Below, in pieces: positions 21,013 to 32,143 of a DNA stretch of 64,000 nt. A model generated the notes under the pieces. That model was not told the DNA's origin and ran no database searches. It saw only the letters and a list, made by a program, of their open reading frames with translations. Origin of the DNA: Ceratodon purpureus (Eukaryota > Streptophyta > Bryopsida > Pseudoditrichales > Ditrichaceae); assembly GCA_014871385.1 (NCBI GenBank), contig CM026426.1, forward strand, positions 87,322,852 to 87,386,851, written 5' to 3'. The translations under genes and the position numbers were made by a program. Every line of letters starts with the position of its first letter. Position 1 is the stretch's first letter.

Positions 21013-23520
21013 ATGGAACAGCAACGACCAAATCTGCCCACGGCAGCAGAACAGAGGAAAAAGCTAAAGGATGCAGGACGGCCCAGGCATGGAAGCCTCC
21101 AACATAAGAGGGTTCACGTCTTAATGAATCCTGCAAAGCTAGCATTCAGAGGGTGGGAAGCCGCACCGCAACCGTGGACTCTGGCTACGTGTGAGGAATT
21201 CATTGAATGGTGCCACATTGGGAAGTTTTTCCCGTTGCATCGCCATAACAAAAATCATACTTCAAACAAGGCAAACATGAAATGGTGCAAGAACCGTCAG
21301 TTCGGGAGGTGGTGTTTGGAGGTGTACCACGTTCTATACAACCAGACGATGAATGATAGAAACGAGGTTCCGCTCTTTATTTGTAGAATGGTATATGCTG
21401 AGGTAATGGTTCATAGGCAAGGGGATTGGAGGACCATGCGGTTGACTCCTAGCGTCCAGCAGCGTCCACGAGAGATGGCGATACCTACAGGGGTCCTAAC
21501 ATTTCCAGATCATGACTGGGCATACATGGATGATCCTGAGGATCATGCGCCTGTTGATTGGAGTGACTCAGAAGCGGATAATGATTCTGATGGTACGGTA
21601 GACCGTCCCCCTCAATTACAAACAAGAGCAGCGACTAATGCTAGAATCACACGGTTAAAAAAGAAGGATCCTGAGCTAGCTGTGTGTTTGTCGACGAGGA
21701 ATCGTGCACCGCCTGCAAATCCTATTCGGGTGGGTATTGCTCATCAGGCTCCTCTAGCAATTGTTGGGGGCCCAAGCAATGTTGATGTAGCTCCTCCTAT
21801 ATTGATTTCACAGATTGCGGGCCCGAGCAATGTAATGGAAGATGATGACGATGGGTTTGCACTTGAGTTGGAGGCTACAATAGCCGCCGTTGATGCCCAA
21901 GGCCAGCAAGGCAACGCATTGCGTAACGAGCTGGAAGTAAAAAATGTGTTGATTTCCGAGATGGAAAAGACTATCCAGAACTTGTACGAAGAAGCTGACA
22001 GGATGAATGAGATTATCCGGAAGCAAAATGAAGCGATTTCGCAACTTAAATGTGCGAGGACTCCGATTAACGTACCCGAGGTGAGCCAAGCTCCAATTCC
22101 TAGTAGCCTTGGAATAAACGAGGAAGACGTGAATGCCATCATTGAATCAGCCACGCACGGTCTCGTGGAAGATACTCCGGTCCGAGTTCTCCGTAAGCCA
22201 ATCATCCCATTCACATCAAGTCAAGTGATGCGCCCCCCCCAGCGGCAAATCATGTTCGTGGATTCTCAAGAGACGGAGGACTCTTCGGGATTTCAACAGT
22301 CAGACGTACCCATTGTCTCCGAATTGCAAGCTACTAACGGGATGCTCAGAATATATCTGATCCAGATGTGCAGACAGTACTACCAATGGAAGATTGCATG
22401 CATTCTGAATGTTGACCGTCACAGAGAGATATACAGTGAGTTCAAGAGGATTGACAGCGACTACCTCAAGCTTAACTCCAAGAGAGATTTCGGACTTACC
22501 TCGTGGGCAGATCCAGATGAAATGTTCCTTGACGACATACCGATGATTGGTAAGGCAATAGATTGGACGCAGTTGGAGAGGGAGTACAAGAACGCCAAAT
22601 CTAATGAGAAGATCCCTGAGAATAGTACTATACAGCCAAGATTGCTCTCGCCCAATCCATAAAAGTATGTGTTGGATGGAACCAAGTGTCCTGTTTGTTG
22701 CAATCCATTTGGGCCAGAGGGGGGCTGGTCATTGGGATCCTGTCAGTGCATGTATCATCCACAATGCTTGATTTCCCATGCCATGATACGTCGGTGGTGT
22801 GCAATATGTAAGGCCCCCTTACACAAGCGTTTTTATGAGCAGTTAGGCTTAGCGACCATGATGCCACCGCATTGGAAGCAAAATGAGGAAAATACTCCTG
22901 GATTTCCGAACAAGTGGGGTGAGGACTTGATTTGGAATTGGCTAATGGGAATGCACAAGACCTATGCTATAGAAATGAGCGCGCAGTGGGGGTGGGACCA
23001 GGATCCTGCGGAGATTGTAAGGATCTGCCACGAACTCATCAGGGGCGCGACAGACGACGAACTCGAGGGAAGGTTGAATTTCTTCTACCAAGTGCTACGA
23101 GGGCACTGGGATGTTCAAACTAGTACATTCCAGTACGGCGCCCATCCTCTTGGATTTAGGTGGAATTCCAAAGGGAAGATGGTGGTGGATCAGCACAAGG
23201 AGTTGCACGAAATGACACAGGAGGAACTCGAGATCGCTAATGACTTACAAGCCGCAGAATCTGAATGGGATATATTGTTCAAGGCTCAAGCCGTGGATTT
23301 CCTATGCGCGCAACATACTCTGGAGACCCTAACAGTGCTCCGTCGAATGCGCGACAGCAACTTCATGGAAGCAATGCTTGGAGGAGATGGCATAGCGAAG
23401 AGAACCCGTTCTGCGAAGCGGAAACTCATCACTAGCGATGGGGCAGAAAGTAGTGCAGCGGGGAGCTCTCGTGCACGACACGATGAGGGTGGATTGAGTT
23501 TCTCTACATTGGGCACGTGA
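21013..23520 (+). pseudogene. Coiled-coil and RING-like protein gene with one in-frame stop
   Basis: From ATG 21013 the frame runs 549 codons to TAA 22660-22662 and then continues in the same frame, without an ATG, for 285 more codons to TGA 23518-23520. The first part has a Trp-rich N-terminus (RGWEAAPQPWTLATCEEF), an acidic patch (DHAPVDWSDSEADNDSDG), and a coiled coil near residues 300-345 (ISEMEKTIQNLYEEADRM). Just past the stop is a zinc-binding region: CPVC, then SCQCMYHPQC, then WCAIC, i.e. C-x2-C-x14-C-x-C-x2-H-x2-C and a final C-x2-C, RING-like or PHD-like. A C-terminal basic stretch (KRTRSAKRKL) may be a nuclear signal. The stop splits the predicted E3-like module from its coiled coil, and one C-to-T from CAA explains it. 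Readthrough of a living gene is possible but less likely. Confidence 0.55.
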
Positions 23521-23930
23521 CGTCGTGGAGATCCATGAGTGAAGACAACGTTTTGTAAAAAGATATCGGAATATAAATGCATGTAGAAGGAATAGGGAAT
23601 TGGATAGGTTTAGGATTACATTCACATATTTAATGTTTGTTAAACTCAAACAATGGATGTTAATTTTCTTTCCGGAATCATTGTCGTGGTTCCCAAGACG
23701 CTTTTATTCTCCCTACATTGGTCTCCCGTTTTTTGATTGCCAAACATGTTGTCCATTCCGTCTGTTGTCTCTTCTCCTTCCATCGTATGATAAGTGTATA
23801 AATAACTCTAGTACACACCAAAATGTTTTGCATGGTAAGTGGATTTAAGTCGCGGTAAGAAAATTTAATTTACGGTAAGAGTATTTAAGGTATGGACTGG
23901 ATTTTATGTTACGTGGATTTGAACGGTGGA
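23521..23930. other. 3' flank, AT-rich, no gene
   Basis: Holds the likely 3' UTR of the preceding gene and a stray TATAAATAA near 23799. A short TTTAAG-type repeat (GGATTTAAGTCGCGGTAAGA, then AATTTACGGTAAGAG) is seen at 23841-23885. Confidence 0.35.
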
Positions 23931-23931
23931 C

Positions 23932-24520
23932 CCGCCCGCATGCACGCACGCGTTTGCGCGCGCCCGTAGTGTGCGTGCCCGCGCGCGCGCACACCAGTCC
24001 CCGGCGAAGGTGAACACAGGAACGCGCCCGTACGCGCGCGTGCGAACTGCTAAAGCGCCCGTCGAACCAACAGCGCGCGAACGGATACCAAATCGTGGAA
24101 CACCCGACAGTGTCTCCCGCGTTCTGCTCGCGCCCGATGTTGCACGCGCCCAACTGCTCGCGCTCGTCATTGCACGCACGCAAGCACTGCAACCGTACCA
24201 TGCAACTAATTTGTCCCCTCGAACTCCCTTTCTCCATTTGCACGCGCCCATACGCGCGTGCGGGAACCAATCGCGCCCGTCGAACCAACTGCGCGCGCAC
24301 GGATACTGAATCGTGGAAACTCATTCTCCCCCCACAATGTCTCTCGCGTTCTGCTCGCGCCCGATGTTGCACGCGCTCGATTGCTCGCGCCCGTCATTGC
24401 ACGCGCGCGAGCACTGCAACCGTATCACGCAACTAATTTCTCCCCTCGACCTCCCTCTTTCCATTTGCATGCGCCCGTGTGCGCTCGCGCCCGTCAGTGC
24501 TTGCCCCCGTTTTGCATGCG
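23932..24520 (+). repeat. CGCGCCCGT array with a 227-bp tandem duplication
   Basis: CpG-dense and in the same orientation as the arrays at 19.4 and 20.4 kb. The block GTTCTGCTCGCGCCCGATGT occurs at 24121 and again at 24348, within a duplication of period 227 bp. No TATA box follows, so this copy looks like an orphan array rather than a promoter. ORFs through it are composition artefacts. Confidence 0.75.
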
Positions 24521-24548
24521 CCCAAGCACTCCAACAAGATTACTGAAA

Positions 24549-24925
24549 TAATTTTTCTAATTCCATCACTCCCTCATCCTATCCCCTTGTTTTTATTTAA
24601 TACTCCTACACTCTTTAATTTTTTTATTTTTTTTTTCCCCTTCTTGGAACACTATGCTTTCATTTAATTCCTTCTCTCATTTTGTCCGTTCATTTTTCTA
24701 ATTCCACCATTCCTCCATCCTAACCCCTTCTTTTTATTTAATACTCCTACACTCTTTAATTTGTTTTTTTTTCCCCCCCCTTTCTTGGAACACTATGCTT
24801 TCATTTAATTCCTTCTCTCATTTCATCCGTTCATTTTTCTAATTCCACCACTCCCCCATCCTATCCCCTTGTTTTTATTTAGTACTCCTAGACTCTTTGC
24901 TTTGTTTTTTTTCTTTCGTGGTTAA
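24549..24925 (+). repeat. 141-bp tandem repeat, about 2.7 copies
   Basis: The phrase TTCCAYCACTCCCTCATCC begins at 24561, 24702 and 24843, exactly 141 bp apart. Copies share TTTTTATTTAATACTCCTAC and a T-run. The repeat is AT/pyrimidine-rich, sharply unlike the CpG arrays on both sides. Confidence 0.9.
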
Positions 24926-25039
24926 CATTATTTTATAATTTGAATGCATATTCGATTTATTTTTTCTTTTTTACTAAAACTAATCTCCCATACTAATGAA
25001 TTATATTTCACTGTAGTCCATTCTCTCCCTTGACTTTTT

Positions 25040-26150
25040 TTAATGTTTTTTCTTTTTGAAATTTTGCTTTTCAACTTTATTGCGCGCGCCCGTTCGATCG
25101 CGCCTGTCCGTCCGCGCCTGCAGGCGCCCTCGCGATCGCTTCCGCGGTCGCCCCATTGGACCTGCCAACGCGCGCGCATAGCCGCCCACGCGCGGTCGCG
25201 CCCGCAAGTACTTGCGCTTGCCTGCCTTCCACGCACGATCGCGAGCCCGCCCAACTGCTCGCGCCGTGCTCGCGCCCAACTGCTCTCGCGCGACTGCTCG
25301 AGCCCGTCCCTAACTACGCCGCGTGCGCGCACGCTCGTGGTTTTGTCTGGATTAACGCGGTAACTAGTAAAATTTTAGTTAACTCTGCCCGAGGTTAGCT
25401 TAAAACAACTTACTTTCCACTGAGAGGGCAGACACATGGAGAGCCCGTGGACCACTTGCCCCAGTTCTTAGTCATGTGTGAATGGGATGAGTCGTTGACG
25501 AGCTTTAAATATGTCTCAATCTTAAATCTAAGAAGGGATTCCGATTATTTTTTTAAGATGTTAACCTATATAGAGCTTACACATTCTAAGTATCTAATTT
25601 TTTTTTTAAATTTTTTTCTTTCATTATCATTTCTTCTTAGTGAATTGCGCGCGCCGGTTCGATCTCGCCCGTCAGCTCGCGCCCGCGCATGCGCGCTCGC
25701 GACCGCCCGTCAGTGCGCGCCCGCGACCGCCCGCTTCGTCCCGCCCAACTGCTCTCGCCCAACTGCTCGCGCGCGATTGCTCGCGCCCGTCCCCAACTAC
25801 GCCGCGTGGGCGCGCACGTGCGATTTTGACTCGATTAACGCGGTAATTAGAAAAATTTAACCCATAGTTTTAGTTAACTCTGTTCGAGGTTAACTTAAAA
25901 TGACTTACCCTCCACTGAGAGGGCAGACACATACAGAGCCAGTGGACCAGTTGCTCTAGTTCTTAGACATGTATGAATGGGGTGGGTCGTTACCTGGCTT
26001 TAAGTGTGTCATAATCTGAAATCTAAATAGGATTCCTCTTATTTTTTGTAGATGTTCACGTGTTTGTAGTTCACACACTTTAATTTTTCTAAATTTTATT
26101 CATTTTTCCCTCTCATTGTTATTTCTTCTCAATGAATTAAGCGAGCCAAA
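25040..26150 (+). repeat. About 490-bp tandem repeat, each unit containing a CGCGCCCGT array
   Basis: Landmarks recur: GATTAACGCGGTAA at 25350 and 25833, and ACTGAGAGGGCAGACACAT at 25419 and 25914, a period of 483-495 bp. Each unit has an AT-rich lead-in, a CpG array (25080-25335 and 25648-25820), then the shared non-CpG tail. A third, partial unit leads into the hAT promoter array at 26150. Confidence 0.85.
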
Positions 26151-26460
26151 TCGATCTTGCATGTCTGCTCGCGGTCGCTCATGCACGCTTGCACTTGATT
26201 GCCAGTGCGCGCCCGCGCCCGCCCGCTTCGACCCGTCTACGCTCGCGCGCGCAACGCATCGCGCACGTGCGCAGCCGTCCTCCAGCACTCGCGCCCGTGT
26301 TCCCTCGCGCGCGCAATCCGCCACGCGGCCTGCAATCGCGCGCACCCACCTGCGCCCGCCCGTTCGCTTTGGAGCGCGCCGGATCTCCTGGTGCGCGCGC
26401 GCCCGTTCGATCGCGCCCGTCCGGACAGTACTCACCCGGTCGAGGGCGGCAGTATATAAA
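26150..26460 (+). promoter_or_regulatory. CGCGCCCGT array and TATA box upstream of the hAT gene
   Basis: The array runs to CGCGCCCGTCCGG at about 26425, then TATATAAA at 26453-26460. The hAT start codon follows 244 bp later. In hAT elements, clustered subterminal motifs are transposase-binding sites, so these arrays could be promoter, subterminal repeats or both. The matching array on the right (30477-30805) is inverted. Confidence 0.6.
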
Positions 26461-26703
26461 CTGCCCCCTTGTTTGACATCCACCTTACCTCCTTGCGTGT
26501 TTCATGACCTGGGTCTCCTTGAGGGCTCCTTGCTTGAAACCGTTAGCTTGGGGAGACACTTGGTTTGGGTGGGGGGAATGTAAAAATTCTTCTCTCTATA
26601 AATCAATTTGTCAAGCATTTTTCGGACACACTAAGTTATATCAGATAATAATCTTTTGGTTCACCAGGTCCTATTAGTCCAGAGACTTCCCTAATCATTC
26701 ACT

Positions 26704-29700
26704 ATGGATCCGGTTGAAGCGGTTGAACCGGTTGAAGTGGTTGCTCCGGTTAGAGCCATTTCGAGACTCGGTACAAGAGAGTGGGCACCATGGTTTACGG
26801 TCAAGCTCAAGGAAGGGTCACTGTCAAATAAGGAAGCCCAATGTGTGTATTGCAGGACCAAGCTTTTGTACGTGAAGTCTAGGTGCCTTCAGCATTATGG
26901 TTGGGACTAGCCTAATCTCTCGAGGGTTTGCCAAAAGGCGCCTACCGTAGTAAAGAGGAAGTTTCAGTTTTGCGCTGGAAAGATTCCCGGCCCTTTGACA
27001 CAGGAGGAGATGGATGGTACGAGGCGAACATACCCCGCGTCAGTTCAACGTCCGTGTTCCAATGCTTCCACACACATCACTGTGTACGGTGGATCCGAAC
27101 CCTCATACAATGATACCGAAGAGGACCGAAATGTCTCCAGTGCTGCACCTAGTAGGGCCGGTTCGAATACCATTAGGAGCTTGCGGCAATAGGACATGAG
27201 TGAAGCACTCCAGATCTCCAAGTGAAAGGAGCTGGACATGTTGTGGTCATCCTTCTTTTACGAAGCCAACGTCGCAGTCAACGTGGCCAAGCACCCAGCA
27301 TTTATAAAGGCGGTGAGCACAACGTCGGCTGCCGGATTTGACTACAATCCCCCTTCCTATAACGCGATGCGAACAACGCACATCAAGGAAAAAAAGAAGC
27401 AAGTCAAGGCAAAGATTGATGAACGTACGAAAACTTCGACCGAGTTATACGGGGCTACCATTTGCTCTGATGGTTGGGATAATGTGAATCGCCGACCGTA
27501 GATGAATGTCATGCTAGTATGTCTGGCAGGCGGTGTATTTCTTGGGTCTGTTGATACGACCGGCGAGAAGAAGTCAATGGGATACATTGCAGGGGAGATG
27601 AAGAAGTATATTCGAGAAATTGGCCCTCTGAATGTTGTCCAGATTTGTATGGACAATGCAAGCAACATGCTTAGCGCCATGGATAATATCCTAGAGGAGT
27701 ATCCTCACATGTACAAGCAGGGATGTTGTGCCCATATTCTAGATCTTCTTATAGAGGACTGGGGCAAGGAACGCTTTGTGAAGGATTTGGTTGCCAAAGC
27801 TAAACACGTGTGTCATAACATTCGGAGACATCATGTTCCTATGGCCCTTTTCCGCAAATTTGAACCCAAGTTGTCCTTGGTGGTTCCCGCTGAAACCAGA
27901 TTTGCTTGTAACTATCTGATGATAGCGCGCCTTATGGAGGTTAAATTTTCTTTGGAGCAAGTGGTCATGGCATCGGAGTGGTTCGAGTATGTCGACGGTC
28001 TATTCAACCAAACCGAGGGGGTGCGTAATCATGCACGCGCAAGCCTAGTGCGTCAAACAATTCGTGATGATGGATTCTGGCATCAGTGTGACAACTTCAA
28101 GCACCTGGTGAAACCAGCCCTGGTAGCACTCAGAACGTTCGATGGAAACCAGCCGGCAATGGGCAAGGCATGGGTTACAATGAGCAACCTAAAGGACCAC
28201 GTGTACAGTCTCCGAGGAGACCCTTGCTTTTTCCCACCGGTCATGGCAACAAAGATGGAGAGGCAATTCGACCGTAGATGGGACATGATGCACACCAATC
28301 TTCATTATGCCGTGGCGCTCTTGAATCCCTGGTGCAAAAAACATAAGGGCTTATAAGCCATAGGAGAAGCGAAGGCGGCTCTCAATCGGGTGTTTTGTCA
28401 GGTGGGTGGGCAAATGGGAATTCCATTTGCCGTTCTTATGAAAGAGATGATCGAGTTCGACGAGGAACGTGGCCCTTACAGCCCCGAAGTGACCATCGAT
28501 ATCAAAGGTTTGAATCTGGAACCCCATCAATGGTGGCAGAGGATTGGAGGAGGGCCCTTGGCAATCATTGCGAAGCGCATTTTATCTCAGGTCTGCTCCG
28601 CCTCATCGTGTGAACGGAATTGGAGCATGTATTCGTTTGTCCACAACAAGGTACGCAACCGCCTGGGGTTGGAGAAGTCTGAGGCCTTGGTGTACATTTA
28701 TACGAACAGCAGACTCCTCCGTGAACGCCCAAAGCCCAACCCCCTCAGATGGTACGAGAACAATGCATGGTCAGAGGAGTCAGATCAGGAGAGAGATCCA
28801 AGCGAAGAGGACGGAGATGACGACAATCATTACATACCAGTTGACTACGCAGACGGTGGGGATGATGATGTCTGGGGACATGATAACGATGACGTTAACA
28901 CGAATGGGCACAACGACAGTAATGGCAACGGGGGAGATGACGCTAACCGCAACAATCCTCGTGACCACAACAACCACGATGATAACGGTGATGTGTACGA
29001 CTTCAACAATGAACGAGAATAGAACCAAGGAAACCCGGACATGAAAATCTACGGAGACGAATAACCCACACTCCCGGTTTTTGATGAAGCGGCTAATGCA
29101 GAAGAAAGAGACGCACGTGACGAAGGAGATGCTATTCTAGTCCATATCAATCCCGATAACAATGACGGGGTTGCGGATGATTCATCTAGCGAGGACCATC
29201 TTGGCAACGATATCCATGCTGGAGATGATGACGAGGAAAATGACGAAGGGGGTGATGGAAGTCATGGACGGGCTGCAGATGGACCTCATTGGACCGGTCT
29301 CGTTAGTGGGGAGGGCAACTGGGGAAGAGGTTCGGCACAAGGAGACTCAAGCTTGCTTCAAGAGATTCCTCCAGCTCAGGAGAGAAGGACCGTTCACGTA
29401 ATCCTTGCACAGACTATGCCTCCATCGCAACCCACTGATATGGGGGGTAACAAAGCAAATACAATTGTGGATGGAGGCCTGGCTCGAAGGCCCACGGGTT
29501 CAATGGACGCAAAAATAGCTCGACTCCTTAGATCATCTGCAGCGGCGAGGCCTCCACTGATTTGAGCTGGTGGTAGTCAACGTGGTGCCTCCACCGTCAA
29601 CCAAGACGCCGTGGCGCCAGCTAAAGACGACGCCATACAGAGTGTGGCCCAGCGTGGTGCAAAGAAGTCCACAGACAGGGTTGTTAGGAAACCACCATCA

Positions 29701-30150
29701 CAAGAACCCCGTGGAGGAACACGAAAGACAAGCAAAAGAACAGGACCTGATCCCCTCCCATTCTATAGAGGGTACACTGAAGGTAGGCCATCTTCTGGAA
29801 CTGGGGTTGTTTGCACACGTGTAATTAGTGAGGATGGCATCACAGCCATCGGTAATGGAGGGAAGAAGAGGCCTATGAAGCGCCCAATAAGTGCTAGAGA
29901 TGGCGATACAGGGGAAATTTCCATCCAAGTGCGCAATATTACATCCGAGGTGGAAGGAGAGGTACGAGCTGCAGTGGTCGGTGATCGTGAGCATGAAGGT
30001 GACGACGATCGCTCAGACGAAGAAGACCCGGATTGCGATGAGGCACCAAATGACGGGGATGTGATAATCCGGCACGAATTGGGGCCCACTTTGGCTCGAA
30101 AAAGACAACCTACACGCAAGGAAAAGCCCCGCAAGACAAGGAGAGAGTAG
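26704..30150 (+). pseudogene. hAT transposase in one uninterrupted frame broken by eight stops
   Basis: One reading frame of 1,149 codons runs from ATG 26704 to TAG 30148, with no frameshift but with in-frame stops at 26908, 27190, 27223, 27499, 28354, 29020, 29062 and 29563. Domains in order: a BED-type zinc finger (CVYC near codon 47); a DUF659-type catalytic region with SDGWDNVNRRP (about codon 257), QICMDNASNML and CCAHILDLLIEDW (about 342); and the hAT C-terminal dimerisation domain (PHQWWQRIG near 607, then SASSCERNWSMYSFVHNKVR with the catalytic Glu). The last 460 codons are unusual: an Asp/Asn/Gly/His-rich acidic tail, then a basic disordered region ending KRQPTRKEKPRKTRRE. Every stop can come from CAG, CAA or CGA by one transition. 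The element is dead, but its decay is substitution-only. Confidence 0.85.
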
Positions 30151-30476
30151 ACTGTGGTCACCATTTTAGCGCACGAAGTAGCAGTAATTCTAACCATAAA
30201 ATCTACCAGCTAAAACCCCAAAAAGAATACCATGTTATTCTTAAGTTTTTTTTTTTTCTGCTAGTACCTTCTTATTACGTAGACATATACTGTTACTTAG
30301 AGACAACCTAGTTCATTATCTCACACTCGAAGGAATTGTATGGTTGTGCTTTGTATTATTTTTTGAGCGCTAAATGCGGTTAATATATTTCCATTGAGTC
30401 ATTGAGCAGTGATTTTTTTTGTATTCTATTCAATATATGAGTATACCGTAGTTGAACATGTATGTAACGTTGCATA

Positions 30477-30820
30477 TCCGGGCGCGTGCAAGGGGACGGG
30501 CAAGTACAAGAAGGCGGGCGAGTGCACGAAGACGGGCACGTGCACGGTCACGGGCGCCTGACGCAAGCAGGCGCATACAGATAACCGGCGCGTGCAGGGT
30601 TACGGGCGCGAGCACGCAGGCACGGGCGCCTGCGGCGTTGTCGGGCGCGCCTGATGTGGGCTGACGGGCGCGCACGCCGGCACAGGCGCGGGCAGTCTCC
30701 CCGGGCGCGTGCGAACGCGGCCAACGGGCGCGTGTAGAGTCCGTGTTCAAGCGCGTGTGGAGGCCCTGTACGCGCACGTGTACGCGCTTACGGGTGCGAT
30801 CATCCGAGGGGAGCATAAAA
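30477..30820 (+). promoter_or_regulatory. Inverted CGCGCCCGT array followed by a TATA-like box
   Basis: The array reads ACGGGCGCG on the plus strand, i.e. opposite to all six arrays on its left, and spans 30477-30805. CATAAAAGG lies at 30814-30822 in the plus direction. Relative to the hAT gene this is the right-hand member of an inverted array pair, as expected for subterminal repeats. No ORF follows within 2.5 kb. Confidence 0.6.
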
Positions 30821-30822
30821 GG

Positions 30823-32112
30823 CTCTCCTTAACCCTTATTTTCTACTTTTCAAAGTCTCCTCTTCCAGATGGCTCTTTGTCCTAGCTCGTGACTCCACGT
30901 GCTCTGCTTGGAACTCCAGGAAGTGGGAGCAATCAGATTGGGTGATGGGGAACTTTTATTTTTATTTTTTGGGTGTCCAATTTATTATACCAACTATGTC
31001 GCTCTCTCGTGGATCCGGGAATCGTCCTGCGTACTTAGATCTTGGGGTTAATGTACGCTAGACGTAGTGCAGTTTTGGCAAAACAATTGTGTATTGTTGG
31101 GACTTAGAAGTACAAATATGTACTTCTTGTACACTATCACTGTCGATACTAGCCGTTCATCGGATTTCTCGGTAGCTGGGTTTCAGGATTAAGTTCAGCC
31201 AATGGAAGGAAGCCAAAACTGACACAAGTGGATTTGTCGTGATCTGGGAAGCCCGTGTTCCAGCTCGACGGAAGTTGGCGCCGGCTAAATTTAAAGACTG
31301 TGGCTTGGCGGGAGGGGAGTTCAAGCCTTGGTAGTGGAATCAGATTTGAATGGGGTTGTAAGCATCCTAGATTTTCTATACCAGGTGTCACTGTACTGTT
31401 ATCCTACACAATCATCCCCCGCATATAATGTATTCTCATCCTACTTCTAAAAACAATGGATTCAATAAACATCTTAGAGCTATGGATAAGTGACACCTTC
31501 ACCAGTTTTCTAAGATGAATTTGGGATGAAAAATATTTTAGTAGAGTGATTGGATTTTAAAAGTATTATGGAGATAAGAATTGATATAAATTAAATTAGA
31601 GTAATATAATGTAATGTAAATGAATTTTGAAAAGGAATTTGGGGATCAATATGGACATTCTATTGTGATATTTAGTAATGTAGTGAATGTCTTAGTTATT
31701 AGTGATAGAGGAAAAGGCATTCTAAAGAATTATATGAAGCAATTTTAATATTCTATATTTGTATAATTAGTTATTTTCTATACGTGAGGTAAATATGACA
31801 AGAAGAGTTTTCTTTTCCGATCAAAAATTAAGTGCATGATTAATTGAAGTATTCTATTGTTTATACTTTATGCTAAAAAAATGCATTTAAAAAAACTATA
31901 TTCATTAGTATGAAAAAAAACTATATTCATCAAACTATATTCATCAATGTTCATCTACATAAGGGGTTGGAAAAAAATAAAAATAAAAATAAATTAAAAA
32001 ATTAAAAAATAAAACTAACAAAATCAAATACATAAGGGATAGATTTTTTTTTAAAAAGCAAAAAAATAAATGGAAAAAGCTATCAAAATGAAATACATAG
32101 GGGGTTGAATTA

Positions 32113-32143
<31 letters not shown>

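Noticed and set aside
23845-26583. Arg/Ala/Pro-rich ORFs on both strands
   Set aside because: They are artefacts of the CpG-dense arrays, where stop codons are rare in all frames; they overlap each other and share no residues between copies.
26704-30150. Nuclear U-to-C RNA editing restoring the stops
   Set aside because: Such editing is known from organelles of hornworts, ferns and lycophytes, not from nuclear transcripts; methylation-driven C-to-T decay is simpler. Left only as a test.
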